Assembly (NCBI GenBank): GCA_945869725.1
Contig: CAMBPO010000027.1
Location: forward strand, 1-37,729
Reading direction: 5' to 3'
DNA: 37,729 nt
Origin: Klebsiella pneumoniae
GTDB lineage: Bacteria > Pseudomonadota > Gammaproteobacteria > Pseudomonadales > Pseudohongiellaceae
Below, in pieces: positions 16,706 to 24,913 of this stretch. The stretch's first letter is position 1. Every line of letters begins with the position of its first letter. The position numbers and the translations under genes are program-made. The notes beneath the pieces are model-generated. The model did not search any database and was not told where the DNA came from. It saw only the letters and a program-made list of their open reading frames with translations.

Positions 16706-17799
16706 ATACACCAGGCGGGCGCAAAATTCTGATTGTCGGCCCCTCTTGGGTTGGCGACATGGTGATGGCGCAGTCTTTGTTCAAAGTCCTGCACCAGCAA
16801 CATAACGCCCTTCAGCTTGACGTGCTGGCGCCGGCATGGAGCCGCCCCGTGTTGCAGCGTATGCCAGAGGTCAGTGCAACAATAGAGTTGCCGTTTGCTC
16901 ACGGTGAGCTAAGTCTGTACAAGCGCTACCGGCTGGCAAAAACCTTGCGGGCGGCGGCTTACGATCAGGCCATTGTGCTGCCCAATTCGCTTAAATCCGC
17001 CTTGATTCCGTTGTTTGCACACATCCCGCTCAGGACAGGCTGGCGCGGGGAACAGCGCGGACTTTTGCTCAACGATTGTCGACGACTTAACAAGCAACAA
17101 TACCCGATGATGGTGCAGCGTTTTGTGGCGCTGGGATTGCCGGCCGGACTCGACATCACCGAGCCTGTTCCGGTTCCGCAGTTGTTAAACAGCGCCGGTG
17201 GCTCACAACAGGCCATCGCAGAGCTTTCACTGGCATGGAGCCCGGATACCCCGGTGCTGGCACTATGCCCGGGCGCTGAGTTTGGTGATGCCAAGCAATG
17301 GCCGGCACAGTATTTTGCGGACGTCGCCAACGATTATGCAGCGCGCGGCTGGCGGGTAGCACTGCTGGGCTCAGCCAAAGACCGGCAGATCTGTGAGCAG
17401 ATTGTGGGGTTGCTGCCGCCGCCCCACCAGGGTTTATGTGACAATCTGGCCGGCCGCACCAGTCTGGCGCAAGTAATTGACCTGCTGTCACGGGTGCGCG
17501 CTGTGGTGAGCAATGACTCTGGGCTGATGCATATTGCCGCAGCACTGCATCGGCCGCTGGTGACCGTTTATGGCGCCACCTCTGCTACGTTCACGCCGCC
17601 ACTGTCCGATCAGGTAGAATTGCTGTATACCGACATTAAATGCCGGCCGTGTTTTAAACGCCAATGTCCTTTCGGGCATAAGCAGTGTCTGACTGAACTG
17701 CGGCCGCGCCAAGTGCTGGACGCTCTGCAACGCCTGTTGCAACGCGTCTCTCTGGCACGCGATCTGAATAAAAACGGAGAAACGGGTTGCGAATTCTGA
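16702..17799 (+). CDS. waaF: ADP-heptose:LPS heptosyltransferase II
   Basis: A 365-residue GT9 (GT-B fold) enzyme that adds the second L-glycero-D-manno-heptose to heptose I on the cytoplasmic face of the inner membrane. The N-terminal KILIVGPSWVGDMVMAQSLFKVL is characteristic of WaaF. The C-terminal half has ALCPGAEFGDAKQWPAQYFADV for ADP-heptose binding, SNDSGLMHIAAAL and the late KCRPCFKRQCPFGHKQCL block. The start overlaps the glnE stop (ATGA). The order waaF then waaC, with overlaps, makes a single core-biosynthesis operon. Confidence 0.95.
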   Translation: MNTPGGRKILIVGPSWVGDMVMAQSLFKVLHQQHNALQLDVLAPAWSRPVLQRMPEVSATIELPFAHGELSLYKRYRLAKTLRAAAYDQAIVLPNSLKSALIPLFAHIPLRTGWRGEQRGLLLNDCRRLNKQQYPMMVQRFVALGLPAGLDITEPVPVPQLLNSAGGSQQAIAELSLAWSPDTPVLALCPGAEFGDAKQWPAQYFADVANDYAARGWRVALLGSAKDRQICEQIVGLLPPPHQGLCDNLAGRTSLAQVIDLLSRVRAVVSNDSGLMHIAAALHRPLVTVYGATSATFTPPLSDQVELLYTDIKCRPCFKRQCPFGHKQCLTELRPRQVLDALQRLLQRVSLARDLNKNGETGCEF

Positions 17800-18887
17800 T
17801 CGTCAAAACGTCATCGCTGGGTGATGTGTTGCACACATTGCCCGCATTGACGGACGCCAGTCAGGCAATCCCGGGACTGCGTGCAGATTGGGTGGTGGAA
17901 GAGAGTTTTGCAGAGATCCCCGCATGGCATCCGGCCGTTGAGCGCGTAATACCGGTTGCCGTGCGCCGATGGCGAAAACACCCGTGGGGCGCTGTGCAAT
18001 CGGGTGACATCAGTCAGTTCGTTTCTGCGCTCAAGCTCAGGGCTTACGACCACGTGATTGATGCCCAGGGCTTGATAAAAAGTGCCTTGATCACCCGCTT
18101 GGCCAGGGGTAACCGCGCCGGCCTCGACCGACACAGTATCAAAGAGTCCGCCGCCACCTTGTTTTATCAGCAGCGTGTTGCGGTGCCAAAAGCCCAGCAC
18201 GCGGTGCAGCGGGTCAGGCAATTGTTCGCGGCCGTACTGGGTTATCAATTACCGTCTGCGCAGATGGATTATGGTATCGGCGCGCTGGCAGATCACAAGG
18301 GCCCAGCAGAACCCACCAGCCTGATGTTGCTGCACGGCACCACCTGGGCAAGCAAACACTGGCCTGAGCAATACTGGCGCGAACTGGCCGCACTGGCGCA
18401 TGCCGACGGATTTCAGATTAAACTGCCCTGGGGTAATCAGACGGAGCACCAACGCGCTTTGCGTATTGCCGACAACATCCCCGGATCGGTTGTGCTGGAC
18501 AAACAGTCGCTGACAGGGCTGGCCAGACAACTCAGCCGCTGCAGTGGTGTGGTGGCAGCTGATACCGGATTAGGACATCTGGCTGCCGCGCTGAACCGGC
18601 CGGTAGTTTCACTTTACGGCGCGACCAACCCGGCATTGTCGGGCAGTTTTGGTTCCCACCAGCAACATCTGCGCTCCACACTCGCGTGCTCGCCATGCCT
18701 GCGCAAGGAATGCTCTTATCGTGGTGAGGTTATGACAGGAGAAACCAGGCAGGGCAGCTTTGAAGTAAAACCTGCATGTTACCAGTCGCTGCCTCCAGCC
18801 CTCGTGTTCTCCGAAATCAAGAGACTCATGACTCAGGCTGCCATCATAAAAACAACTAACAGTGATGCGGGGCTGATCAGATCATGA
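17787..18887 (+). CDS. waaC: ADP-heptose:LPS heptosyltransferase I
   Basis: A 366-residue GT9 enzyme that transfers the first heptose to Kdo. WaaC features are the N-terminal MRILIVKTSSLGDVLHTLPAL, DWVVEESFAEIPAWHPAVERVIPV near residues 34-58, LLHGTTWASKHWPEQYW near the middle and the nucleotide-sugar site VVAADTGLGHLAAALNRPVVSLYGATNP. The start is TTG 17787, with GGAG at 17776-17779 seven bases upstream, overlapping waaF by 13 bases. The 3' end overlaps the next gene by 4 bases. Length and motifs are normal for the family. Confidence 0.95.
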   Translation: MRILIVKTSSLGDVLHTLPALTDASQAIPGLRADWVVEESFAEIPAWHPAVERVIPVAVRRWRKHPWGAVQSGDISQFVSALKLRAYDHVIDAQGLIKSALITRLARGNRAGLDRHSIKESAATLFYQQRVAVPKAQHAVQRVRQLFAAVLGYQLPSAQMDYGIGALADHKGPAEPTSLMLLHGTTWASKHWPEQYWRELAALAHADGFQIKLPWGNQTEHQRALRIADNIPGSVVLDKQSLTGLARQLSRCSGVVAADTGLGHLAAALNRPVVSLYGATNPALSGSFGSHQQHLRSTLACSPCLRKECSYRGEVMTGETRQGSFEVKPACYQSLPPALVFSEIKRLMTQAAIIKTTNSDAGLIRS

Positions 18888-20038
18888 TGCTGGCTATGCT
18901 GATCTACAAGTATTTTCCCTATGGCGGGCAGCAGCGCGATTTTTTGCGCATAGTTGAGCGCTGTCTCAGCGCGGGTCATCAGGTGCGCGTGTATTGTCTG
19001 CGCTGGGAGGGCACCGTGCCATGTGGCATCCAATTGGTCAATGTGCCGGTAAAAGGGTTGTCCAGCCACACCCGGTATCAGCGTTTCAGCGCATGGGTCA
19101 AACAGGATATTCAGAATAATCCGGTTGATGCGGTGATCGGATTCAGCAAGATGCCGGATCTTGATCTCTATTACGCGGCTGATCCGTGTTTTGCTGCACG
19201 ACTGCAGCGGGAGAACTCACTGATAAAGCGTATTCTGCCGCGCTATCGCCACTTTCTGGCGTATGAAAAGGCAGTGTTTGATAAAGATTCGCGTACCGAA
19301 GTGATACTGTTATCGCCACAACAGCACAGTGAGTTCTGCGAAAACTATCCCGGATGCAAACCGCGTTTGCATCAGTGTGCACCGGGAATTGATGCCAGCC
19401 GATTGCCCAGCACCGATGCCGCCGAAGAGCGCCGGCTGTTCCGCGCGAAATACTCGTTGGGCGACAATGATATTGCTTTGCTGCAGATAGGTTCCAGTTT
19501 CCGCATCAAGGGCATCGATCGCTCCATCAGGGCGCTGGCAAGTTTGCCCCACGACATCCGATCACGTACGCAGTTTTATATAGTGGGCAGGGACAAACCC
19601 GGTGACTACGAAAAGCTGGCGCGATCCCTGAGCGTGGGTGACCGCTGTCACTTTCTGGGAGGTCGCGATGATGTGCCGCTTTTTCTGCGTGGCTGTGATC
19701 TTCTGCTGCATCCGGCTTACAGCGAAAGTGCCGGGTATACCATTCTGGAGGCGGTGATCAATGGCCTGCCGGTACTGACTACCGATACCTGTGGTTATGC
19801 TTTTCATGTACATAAAGCGCGCGCCGGTGAGATTTGTACATCACCGTTCTCACAGAACGAGTTTAATAACATGCTGCTGTCGATGCTGGAGTCAACAACC
19901 CGTGAGTTGTGGCAGCAACATGGCCTTGCATACGCAAAGCAGATTGACGTGACGGGTATGCCGGAGGCCGTCATCAAACTGATTGAAAATTTTGTGCAGG
20001 CGCGTGAGGCAGGCCGACTGGTGAGAGCGTCGCAATGA
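18884..20038 (+). CDS. waaG: WaaG-like LPS core glycosyltransferase (GT4)
   Basis: A 384-residue GT-B family 4 enzyme closest in pattern to WaaG, which adds the first hexose to heptose II. It opens YKYFPYGGQQRDFLRIVERCLSAGHQVRVY, a WaaG hallmark, followed by VIGFSKMPDLDLYYAADPCF and SPQQHSEF. The donor-site region near 280-300 reads HPAYSESAGYTILEAVINGLPVLTTDTCGYA, with the Glu of the E-x7-E motif visible. Whether the sugar is glucose or, as in Pseudomonas, galactosamine cannot be told. ATG 18884 overlaps the waaC stop and a second ATG follows immediately. The stop overlaps the kinase gene by 4 bases. Confidence 0.9.
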   Translation: MMLAMLIYKYFPYGGQQRDFLRIVERCLSAGHQVRVYCLRWEGTVPCGIQLVNVPVKGLSSHTRYQRFSAWVKQDIQNNPVDAVIGFSKMPDLDLYYAADPCFAARLQRENSLIKRILPRYRHFLAYEKAVFDKDSRTEVILLSPQQHSEFCENYPGCKPRLHQCAPGIDASRLPSTDAAEERRLFRAKYSLGDNDIALLQIGSSFRIKGIDRSIRALASLPHDIRSRTQFYIVGRDKPGDYEKLARSLSVGDRCHFLGGRDDVPLFLRGCDLLLHPAYSESAGYTILEAVINGLPVLTTDTCGYAFHVHKARAGEICTSPFSQNEFNNMLLSMLESTTRELWQQHGLAYAKQIDVTGMPEAVIKLIENFVQAREAGRLVRASQ

Positions 20039-21585
20039 CAGTGTTTCTGCGCGATGATTTTGCCCGTTACTGGCGCAACAAAAATGCGTTTGATGCCGCA
20101 AGAGATTTGCAGGGTGAAATATTCCGACAGGTAAAAGGTCGCAGAACGCTGCGATTTGAGCTCGACGGCAAACAGTTTTTTGTAAAAGTGCATGAAGGTG
20201 TTGGCTGGCAGGAAATTGCAAAAAATCTGATGACATTAAGAATGCCGGTTCTGGGCGCAAGCAATGAATGGCGGGCAATTAACGCCTTGCAGCAGCTATC
20301 GGTTCCGACCATGAGTGTCGCGGCTTACGGTGAGACAGGTCACAATCCTGCGCAACGCTTTTCATTCCTGGTCACCGATGATTTATCGCCGACGGTCAGT
20401 CTTGAGACCCTGTGTGCCAAGTGGTCCGGTGAGCGGCCACGTTTTGAATTCAAGCGGCAACTGATCAGCGAAGTTGCGCGGCTGTGCCGCATCATGCACA
20501 GCCATGGCATCTGTCACCGCGATCTTTATCTGTGTCATTTCCTGCTGCGCTGTGCAGCGGACGGCAGTGTCGATCAGTCTTCAAGCCCTCATCTGTCGGT
20601 TATCGATCTGCACAGAGCCCTGTTACAGCCGTCATTTTTGTCCAGATGGATAAAAAAGGACCTTGCAGGTTTGTATTTTTCTGCGCTGGATGCGGGACTG
20701 ACACGCACGGATCTGCTGAAATTTATGTGCACGTACACCGGGCTTTCAGTGCGCCAGGTGCTGCAGCGCGATGCAGCACTTTGGCATGCTATTCAAAAAA
20801 AGGCGCAGAAAATCAAGCACCGGGAACGCAGCAAACAAGAACAGCGCTTGCGTGAGTCTGTGTACAAGGCATCACAGACTGTTGACGTGTTGCGCTCGCG
20901 TGGCAGTCTTGCGCTGATCAACAAACGCCTGTGGCAGCCGGCTTTGCATGAGTTGATCGAGTCGCCAGACACCTTGATGTTGAAAGCGCAGGTGCTCAAA
21001 GACGGAGACTCCACTACGGTGGTGTCTTTGTCTCTGGCCGGACGTGAGTGGGTGATCAAACGCTACAATCTGAAAGGATTCTGGTATGGCGCCAGTCGCC
21101 TGCTCAGACCCAGCCGGGCATGGCATTGCTGGAGCGCCGCATTCCGTTTGCAGGCAGCAGGTATTGATACTCCGCAGCCCTTGTTGATGCTGGAGAAGCG
21201 CTGGGGGCCATTCCGCCGCGAAGCTTATTATGTGTGCGAACAGGTGTGCGGCACCGATGCAAAAAAATGGCTTGAACATGAGCCTGAGCCCTCGGCGCAA
21301 TGGGGCGTGGTGATGAAGCTGTTTGAAAAACTGTTTGTAAAATTGCGAGAGAATCGCATCGTGCATGGTGATATGAAGGCAACCAATTTTTTGATTTGCC
21401 AGCAACCCGGCGGTGGCGTTGCTCTGCAGGTCGTGGATCTGGATGCTTGCCGACCCGAGTTTGACCGTGCTCGTTTTCACAAATACTTTTCTCGCGATTT
21501 GCGTCGCTTTTATGCAAACTGGCGTCACCACGATGCCGCCGGAAAAGTCAGTCAGGTGATAACAAAAATGAGCCGCGACCTGTAA
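20035..21585 (+). CDS. waaP: fused double LPS-core kinase (WaaP-type + second kinase domain)
   Basis: One uninterrupted 516-residue frame contains two protein-kinase-like domains. Domain 1 (about 1-260) is WaaP-like, expected to phosphorylate heptose I. Its ATP-site Lys is in FFVKVHEG (Lys51), the catalytic loop is HGICHRDLYLCHFLL (His161-Arg162-Asp163) and the metal Asp is in VIDLHRA (Asp191). A basic helical linker (about 265-290) joins domain 2, which has VIKRYNLKGF (Lys342), IVHGDMKATNFLI (His444-Asp446, Asn451) and VVDLDAC (Asp468). That is the InaA/WapQ/KdkA-like kinase pattern. WaaP alone is about 265 residues. In Pseudomonas such kinases are separate adjacent genes. Both active sites look intact. 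The start overlaps waaG by 4 bases. Confidence 0.88.
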   Translation: MTVFLRDDFARYWRNKNAFDAARDLQGEIFRQVKGRRTLRFELDGKQFFVKVHEGVGWQEIAKNLMTLRMPVLGASNEWRAINALQQLSVPTMSVAAYGETGHNPAQRFSFLVTDDLSPTVSLETLCAKWSGERPRFEFKRQLISEVARLCRIMHSHGICHRDLYLCHFLLRCAADGSVDQSSSPHLSVIDLHRALLQPSFLSRWIKKDLAGLYFSALDAGLTRTDLLKFMCTYTGLSVRQVLQRDAALWHAIQKKAQKIKHRERSKQEQRLRESVYKASQTVDVLRSRGSLALINKRLWQPALHELIESPDTLMLKAQVLKDGDSTTVVSLSLAGREWVIKRYNLKGFWYGASRLLRPSRAWHCWSAAFRLQAAGIDTPQPLLMLEKRWGPFRREAYYVCEQVCGTDAKKWLEHEPEPSAQWGVVMKLFEKLFVKLRENRIVHGDMKATNFLICQQPGGGVALQVVDLDACRPEFDRARFHKYFSRDLRRFYANWRHHDAAGKVSQVITKMSRDL

Positions 21586-21630
21586 TGTTATGTTGATGCT
21601 GCGGGTGAGTTCAGTCAGGGAATTAAGCAG

Positions 21631-23394
21631 ATGAGTTTGATCACACTGGGGTTGTCGGGTGCATTGGGTTATGACCCTGCCGCTGCGCTGTTTGTCGATG
21701 GGGAACTGACACTCGCCGTGGAGGAAGAACGCCTGGTGCGTCGCAAACATGCACGCGATATGTTGCCTGTCGAGTCTATCCGCTACTGCCTGCGAGCAGC
21801 AAAACTCAAGCCGCGCGAGGTTGATCAGGTTGCCATCGCGTTTGCCCCGGTGTCGTTGTTCAGTGCGGCGCGCTGGCATTACGCGCGCCGGCATTGGTAT
21901 GCCCCGGATCGCGCAATTGACGCGCTGTTTAACGGGAACCGCCGTTTCCGCCGCTACTACAGTGAGATCAAGCAGATGTTGTCTGATCTTGGCCTGCCCA
22001 TGGAAAAGGTGCAGCTGATCCCGGTTCAGCATCAGCTTGCCCATGCGGCCAGTGCCTATTACATGAGTGGTTTTAAGGAAAAGACCGCCATTCTGTGTAT
22101 TGATCAGAAGGGGGAATATGCCACCACGTTTCTGGGATATGGTGAGAATGGCCGGATTCACAAGATCAAGGAGTTCTATGAACCCGATTCCCTGAGCGGC
22201 ATGTATGCCTCCCTGTGTGATTATCTTGGATATGACATGCTGGATGGTGAATCCAAGGTCATGGGTATTGCGACCTTTGGTGACCCGGAAAAGTACGATC
22301 TCTCGTTTCTGGCCGAATATCGCGGCAAGGACTTCAGGGTGAATACCCGCATGCTCAAAGCGGTAGGATTCCGTCGTTACAAGCACCGCAACGTATCGCG
22401 TTCATTCACGCCGGAACTGCTGGAAAAGCTCGGGCCCAGGCGCGCGGGGGATGTGTTTCAAGACCCCTATGTCCATTACGCGGCGGGTATTCAGAGGCTG
22501 TACGAGACAATCGCGACGGGCCTGACCGCCCACTATCTGTCCGATGTTTTGAAAGACTCCGGCAAACTGGCCATGGCCGGCACCGGGGCATTTAATGTGA
22601 AACTGAACCAGCGCTTGCGTGAATTGCCGTGGGTTAAAGAGGTCTATGTGCCTCCTGCTGCCGGTGATGCCGGCACCGCCATCGGAGCGGCGGCGTACGT
22701 CCTGGCAAACAGCAACAAGCTGCCGGTTGCTCCGCTGCGCCATGCCTATCTGGGGCCCAAATACACAACAGAGCGCTGTATTCGTGCCTGCGAACACCAC
22801 CGGGACAAACCGCGATTTGAAATCCTGGAAAAACCGGCGGAGAAAGCCGCAGAGTTGCTGGCCGCAGGACATCTGGTTGGCTGGTTTCAGGGCCGTATGG
22901 AATTTGGTCCGCGAGCGCTCGGCAATCGCAGTATTCTTGCCAACCCCCGCGAAAACACCAGCGTCACTGATATCAACAAACGCGTTAAGTTTCGCGAAAA
23001 GTGGCGCAATTTTGCGCCCAGCATGTTGCCTGATATGGCGGTCAAGCTGTTGGGCGAGGATTGCCCCGCTGACTTTATGACTCAGACTTTTGATGTGGCA
23101 GAACAGTGGCAGAAACTGTTTCCCGGCATTGTGTATCGTGATGGCACAACCCGCGCTCACATTGTGCGTAAAGAGCACAATGCACGTTTCTACGCCTTGC
23201 TCAGGGCTATGGAAAAACTCACCGGTGATGGTCTGGTGGTGAACACGTCGCTTAACCGGCCCGGGGAGGCGATGATCTGTTCTCCCGAGGATGCCCTGGA
23301 TATGTTTTTTGGTTCGGACCTGGAGTACCTGTTTATGCAGGATCTGCTGGTCACCAAAGCGCCGGAAGACAATACCGGCTGGGAGCGCAGCTGA
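21631..23394 (+). CDS. wapO: NodU/WapO-type carbamoyltransferase of LPS core
   Basis: A 587-residue carbamoyltransferase. The N-terminal Kae1/TsaD-like domain has GLSGALGYDPAAALFVDGELTLAVEEERLVRRKHA and the metal-binding VQHQLAHAASAYYMSGF. The C-terminal YrdC-like part has GWFQGRMEFGPRALGNRSILANPR and a terminal VNTSLNRPGEAMICSPEDALDMF. These enzymes transfer carbamoyl from carbamoyl phosphate through carbamoyl-adenylate. In P. aeruginosa the homologue in the core cluster (WapO) carbamoylates heptose II, and I infer the same here from position. It starts 45 bases after the kinase gene, and its stop is one base from the convergent neighbour. Confidence 0.88.
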   Translation: MSLITLGLSGALGYDPAAALFVDGELTLAVEEERLVRRKHARDMLPVESIRYCLRAAKLKPREVDQVAIAFAPVSLFSAARWHYARRHWYAPDRAIDALFNGNRRFRRYYSEIKQMLSDLGLPMEKVQLIPVQHQLAHAASAYYMSGFKEKTAILCIDQKGEYATTFLGYGENGRIHKIKEFYEPDSLSGMYASLCDYLGYDMLDGESKVMGIATFGDPEKYDLSFLAEYRGKDFRVNTRMLKAVGFRRYKHRNVSRSFTPELLEKLGPRRAGDVFQDPYVHYAAGIQRLYETIATGLTAHYLSDVLKDSGKLAMAGTGAFNVKLNQRLRELPWVKEVYVPPAAGDAGTAIGAAAYVLANSNKLPVAPLRHAYLGPKYTTERCIRACEHHRDKPRFEILEKPAEKAAELLAAGHLVGWFQGRMEFGPRALGNRSILANPRENTSVTDINKRVKFREKWRNFAPSMLPDMAVKLLGEDCPADFMTQTFDVAEQWQKLFPGIVYRDGTTRAHIVRKEHNARFYALLRAMEKLTGDGLVVNTSLNRPGEAMICSPEDALDMFFGSDLEYLFMQDLLVTKAPEDNTGWERS

Positions 23395-23395
23395 G

Positions 23396-24913
23396 CTACA
23401 GTTCCTTTTCAAACACCAGCAGGCTGGCACCGCGTTCGGCCGGGAACTCTCGCAGCAGGCGCAGGCTGCCGTTGCTGATGCCAAGGTCAAGCTGATCCTG
23501 GAAGCTGCGCCGCGGGGTCACTGCGATGATAGTGCCTGGCGGCGCTGCCAGGATGTTAATGCCAGGTAACTCGCGCCGCACCTCATCGTAGTTGTCCACT
23601 TTTCCACTTTGATAGGCGATGTGAATCTCGTTGGTCAGCAGCGGCGCTGCCGGGCGCGTTGAGCTGTTGATCCATTGACTGGCGGCATCCAGATGCAGCT
23701 TGGGTGCGCCAAATGACACATGTGCGTCAAATGCAGCAAAAATCAGCAGTAAGATCATCCATCGCCCGAAGCCTTTACGCGAAGCACTGGCCGCTAGGCT
23801 GAGGCCGCGATCAATCACAAAGGGCACAAACACCAGCACCAGCACGCCAAGCAGCAGCGTGTAGCGGGTGGTCACGAAGCGGGTCAGAAAAATAAACATC
23901 AACAGAATCAGCAGCGCAACCGCCATCCAGCTGACAATGACCGCCAGCGCGGGTTGTGGCAGTTTTACCGAACGCTGAAGGGCGCCGTAGATCATCACCG
24001 GCACAACCGCCAGGCCCAGGCTGTCGACAATACAGGCCACCAGCACCGCGATCAGCCCGGACAACAGGAATGCTGTGGTGTAATCACCCACAAATTGAGC
24101 GGCATAGTCGCCAAACACCGCCTGCTCAAGAGCCGGAGCCTGCGCCCCGAACAGAGGTGCCAGATTGCTCAGGAATGGCTGGTAAATGGTGAGGAATGTC
24201 GACAGTTGCGCAGAGACGTCAAATGCCAGTGCTACAAAACCGCCGCCGAGGATGGCAAGGGTCAACACCGACAAGCCTTGCAAGCGCAGGAAGGCCCGTT
24301 GGCGAAGGTTTATTCGTGAATGGGTTGGCACCAGCACCGCGACCGGGGTAATAAACAAAAACAATAGCGCCTCAGGGCGGAACATGGCGGCAGCCAGACA
24401 GCTCAGCAAAAAATACAGGCCAAAGCGCAGTCGCAATGACTCGGTGTAAACAATCAGGTAGTACACGGCAAGCAGACAAAATGCCAGGTAACCAATGTCG
24501 CGGATGAGATAGGCACGGAACTCATTCAGATGTGGATATAACAGCACACAGATAAACGCCAGCCAGATTGTTCTGCGTGAGGGCGTCATCGCGGCGACTA
24601 TCGATACAAAACTCACGCTCAGCAAGGCAAACAACAGGGCGTTGATAAGATTGGCAGCAGTAAACAAAGACAGCCCCGTCAGCCACTGCACAGCGGCCAT
24701 CAGCAAGGGTAACTGCGCCCACTGATAGTGGGCGAATGCCGCCGCGGGACCGTTCTGAAGCGCAAGTTCGGCAGCTTTGACGTAGGTGTAGGCATCGGTA
24801 TTGGGCAGTTCATTCAAGAGCACGGCCAGCAGGCTCAGTGACAGGCTGGCAAGTACGGTCAGCAGTCTGATAAAGCGGATATCGCCCACGACTTGCCAGT
24901 GTCTGCTGTTCAC
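23396..24913 (-). CDS. multi-TM GT-C-like membrane protein
   Basis: A 505-residue integral membrane protein with about ten or more hydrophobic segments up to residue 400 and a soluble C-terminal domain of about 100 residues. The first extracytoplasmic loop has NELPNTDAYTYVKAAEL, an acidic motif after TM1 (Asp40) typical of GT-C glycosyltransferases that use polyprenyl-linked sugars. No specific family was recognised. ATG 24913 overlaps the stop of the acyltransferase gene by 4 bases, so the two are co-translated. A role in decorating lipid A or core on the periplasmic side is plausible but inferred. A membrane protein of another function remains possible. Confidence 0.7.
   Translation of the reverse strand: MNSRHWQVVGDIRFIRLLTVLASLSLSLLAVLLNELPNTDAYTYVKAAELALQNGPAAAFAHYQWAQLPLLMAAVQWLTGLSLFTAANLINALLFALLSVSFVSIVAAMTPSRRTIWLAFICVLLYPHLNEFRAYLIRDIGYLAFCLLAVYYLIVYTESLRLRFGLYFLLSCLAAAMFRPEALLFLFITPVAVLVPTHSRINLRQRAFLRLQGLSVLTLAILGGGFVALAFDVSAQLSTFLTIYQPFLSNLAPLFGAQAPALEQAVFGDYAAQFVGDYTTAFLLSGLIAVLVACIVDSLGLAVVPVMIYGALQRSVKLPQPALAVIVSWMAVALLILLMFIFLTRFVTTRYTLLLGVLVLVFVPFVIDRGLSLAASASRKGFGRWMILLLIFAAFDAHVSFGAPKLHLDAASQWINSSTRPAAPLLTNEIHIAYQSGKVDNYDEVRRELPGINILAAPPGTIIAVTPRRSFQDQLDLGISNGSLRLLREFPAERGASLLVFEKEL

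Noticed and set aside
20872..22386. 504-residue open frame on the minus strand
   Set aside because: It lies antisense to the fused kinase and carbamoyltransferase, whose domains are clear. Its translation has no recognisable domain and is rich in His, Gln and Cys, typical of antisense frames in GC-rich genes.
22402..23490. 362-residue minus-strand frame
   Set aside because: It is antisense to the carbamoyltransferase C-terminal domain and crosses into the convergent neighbour. No motif or ribosome-binding site is seen.
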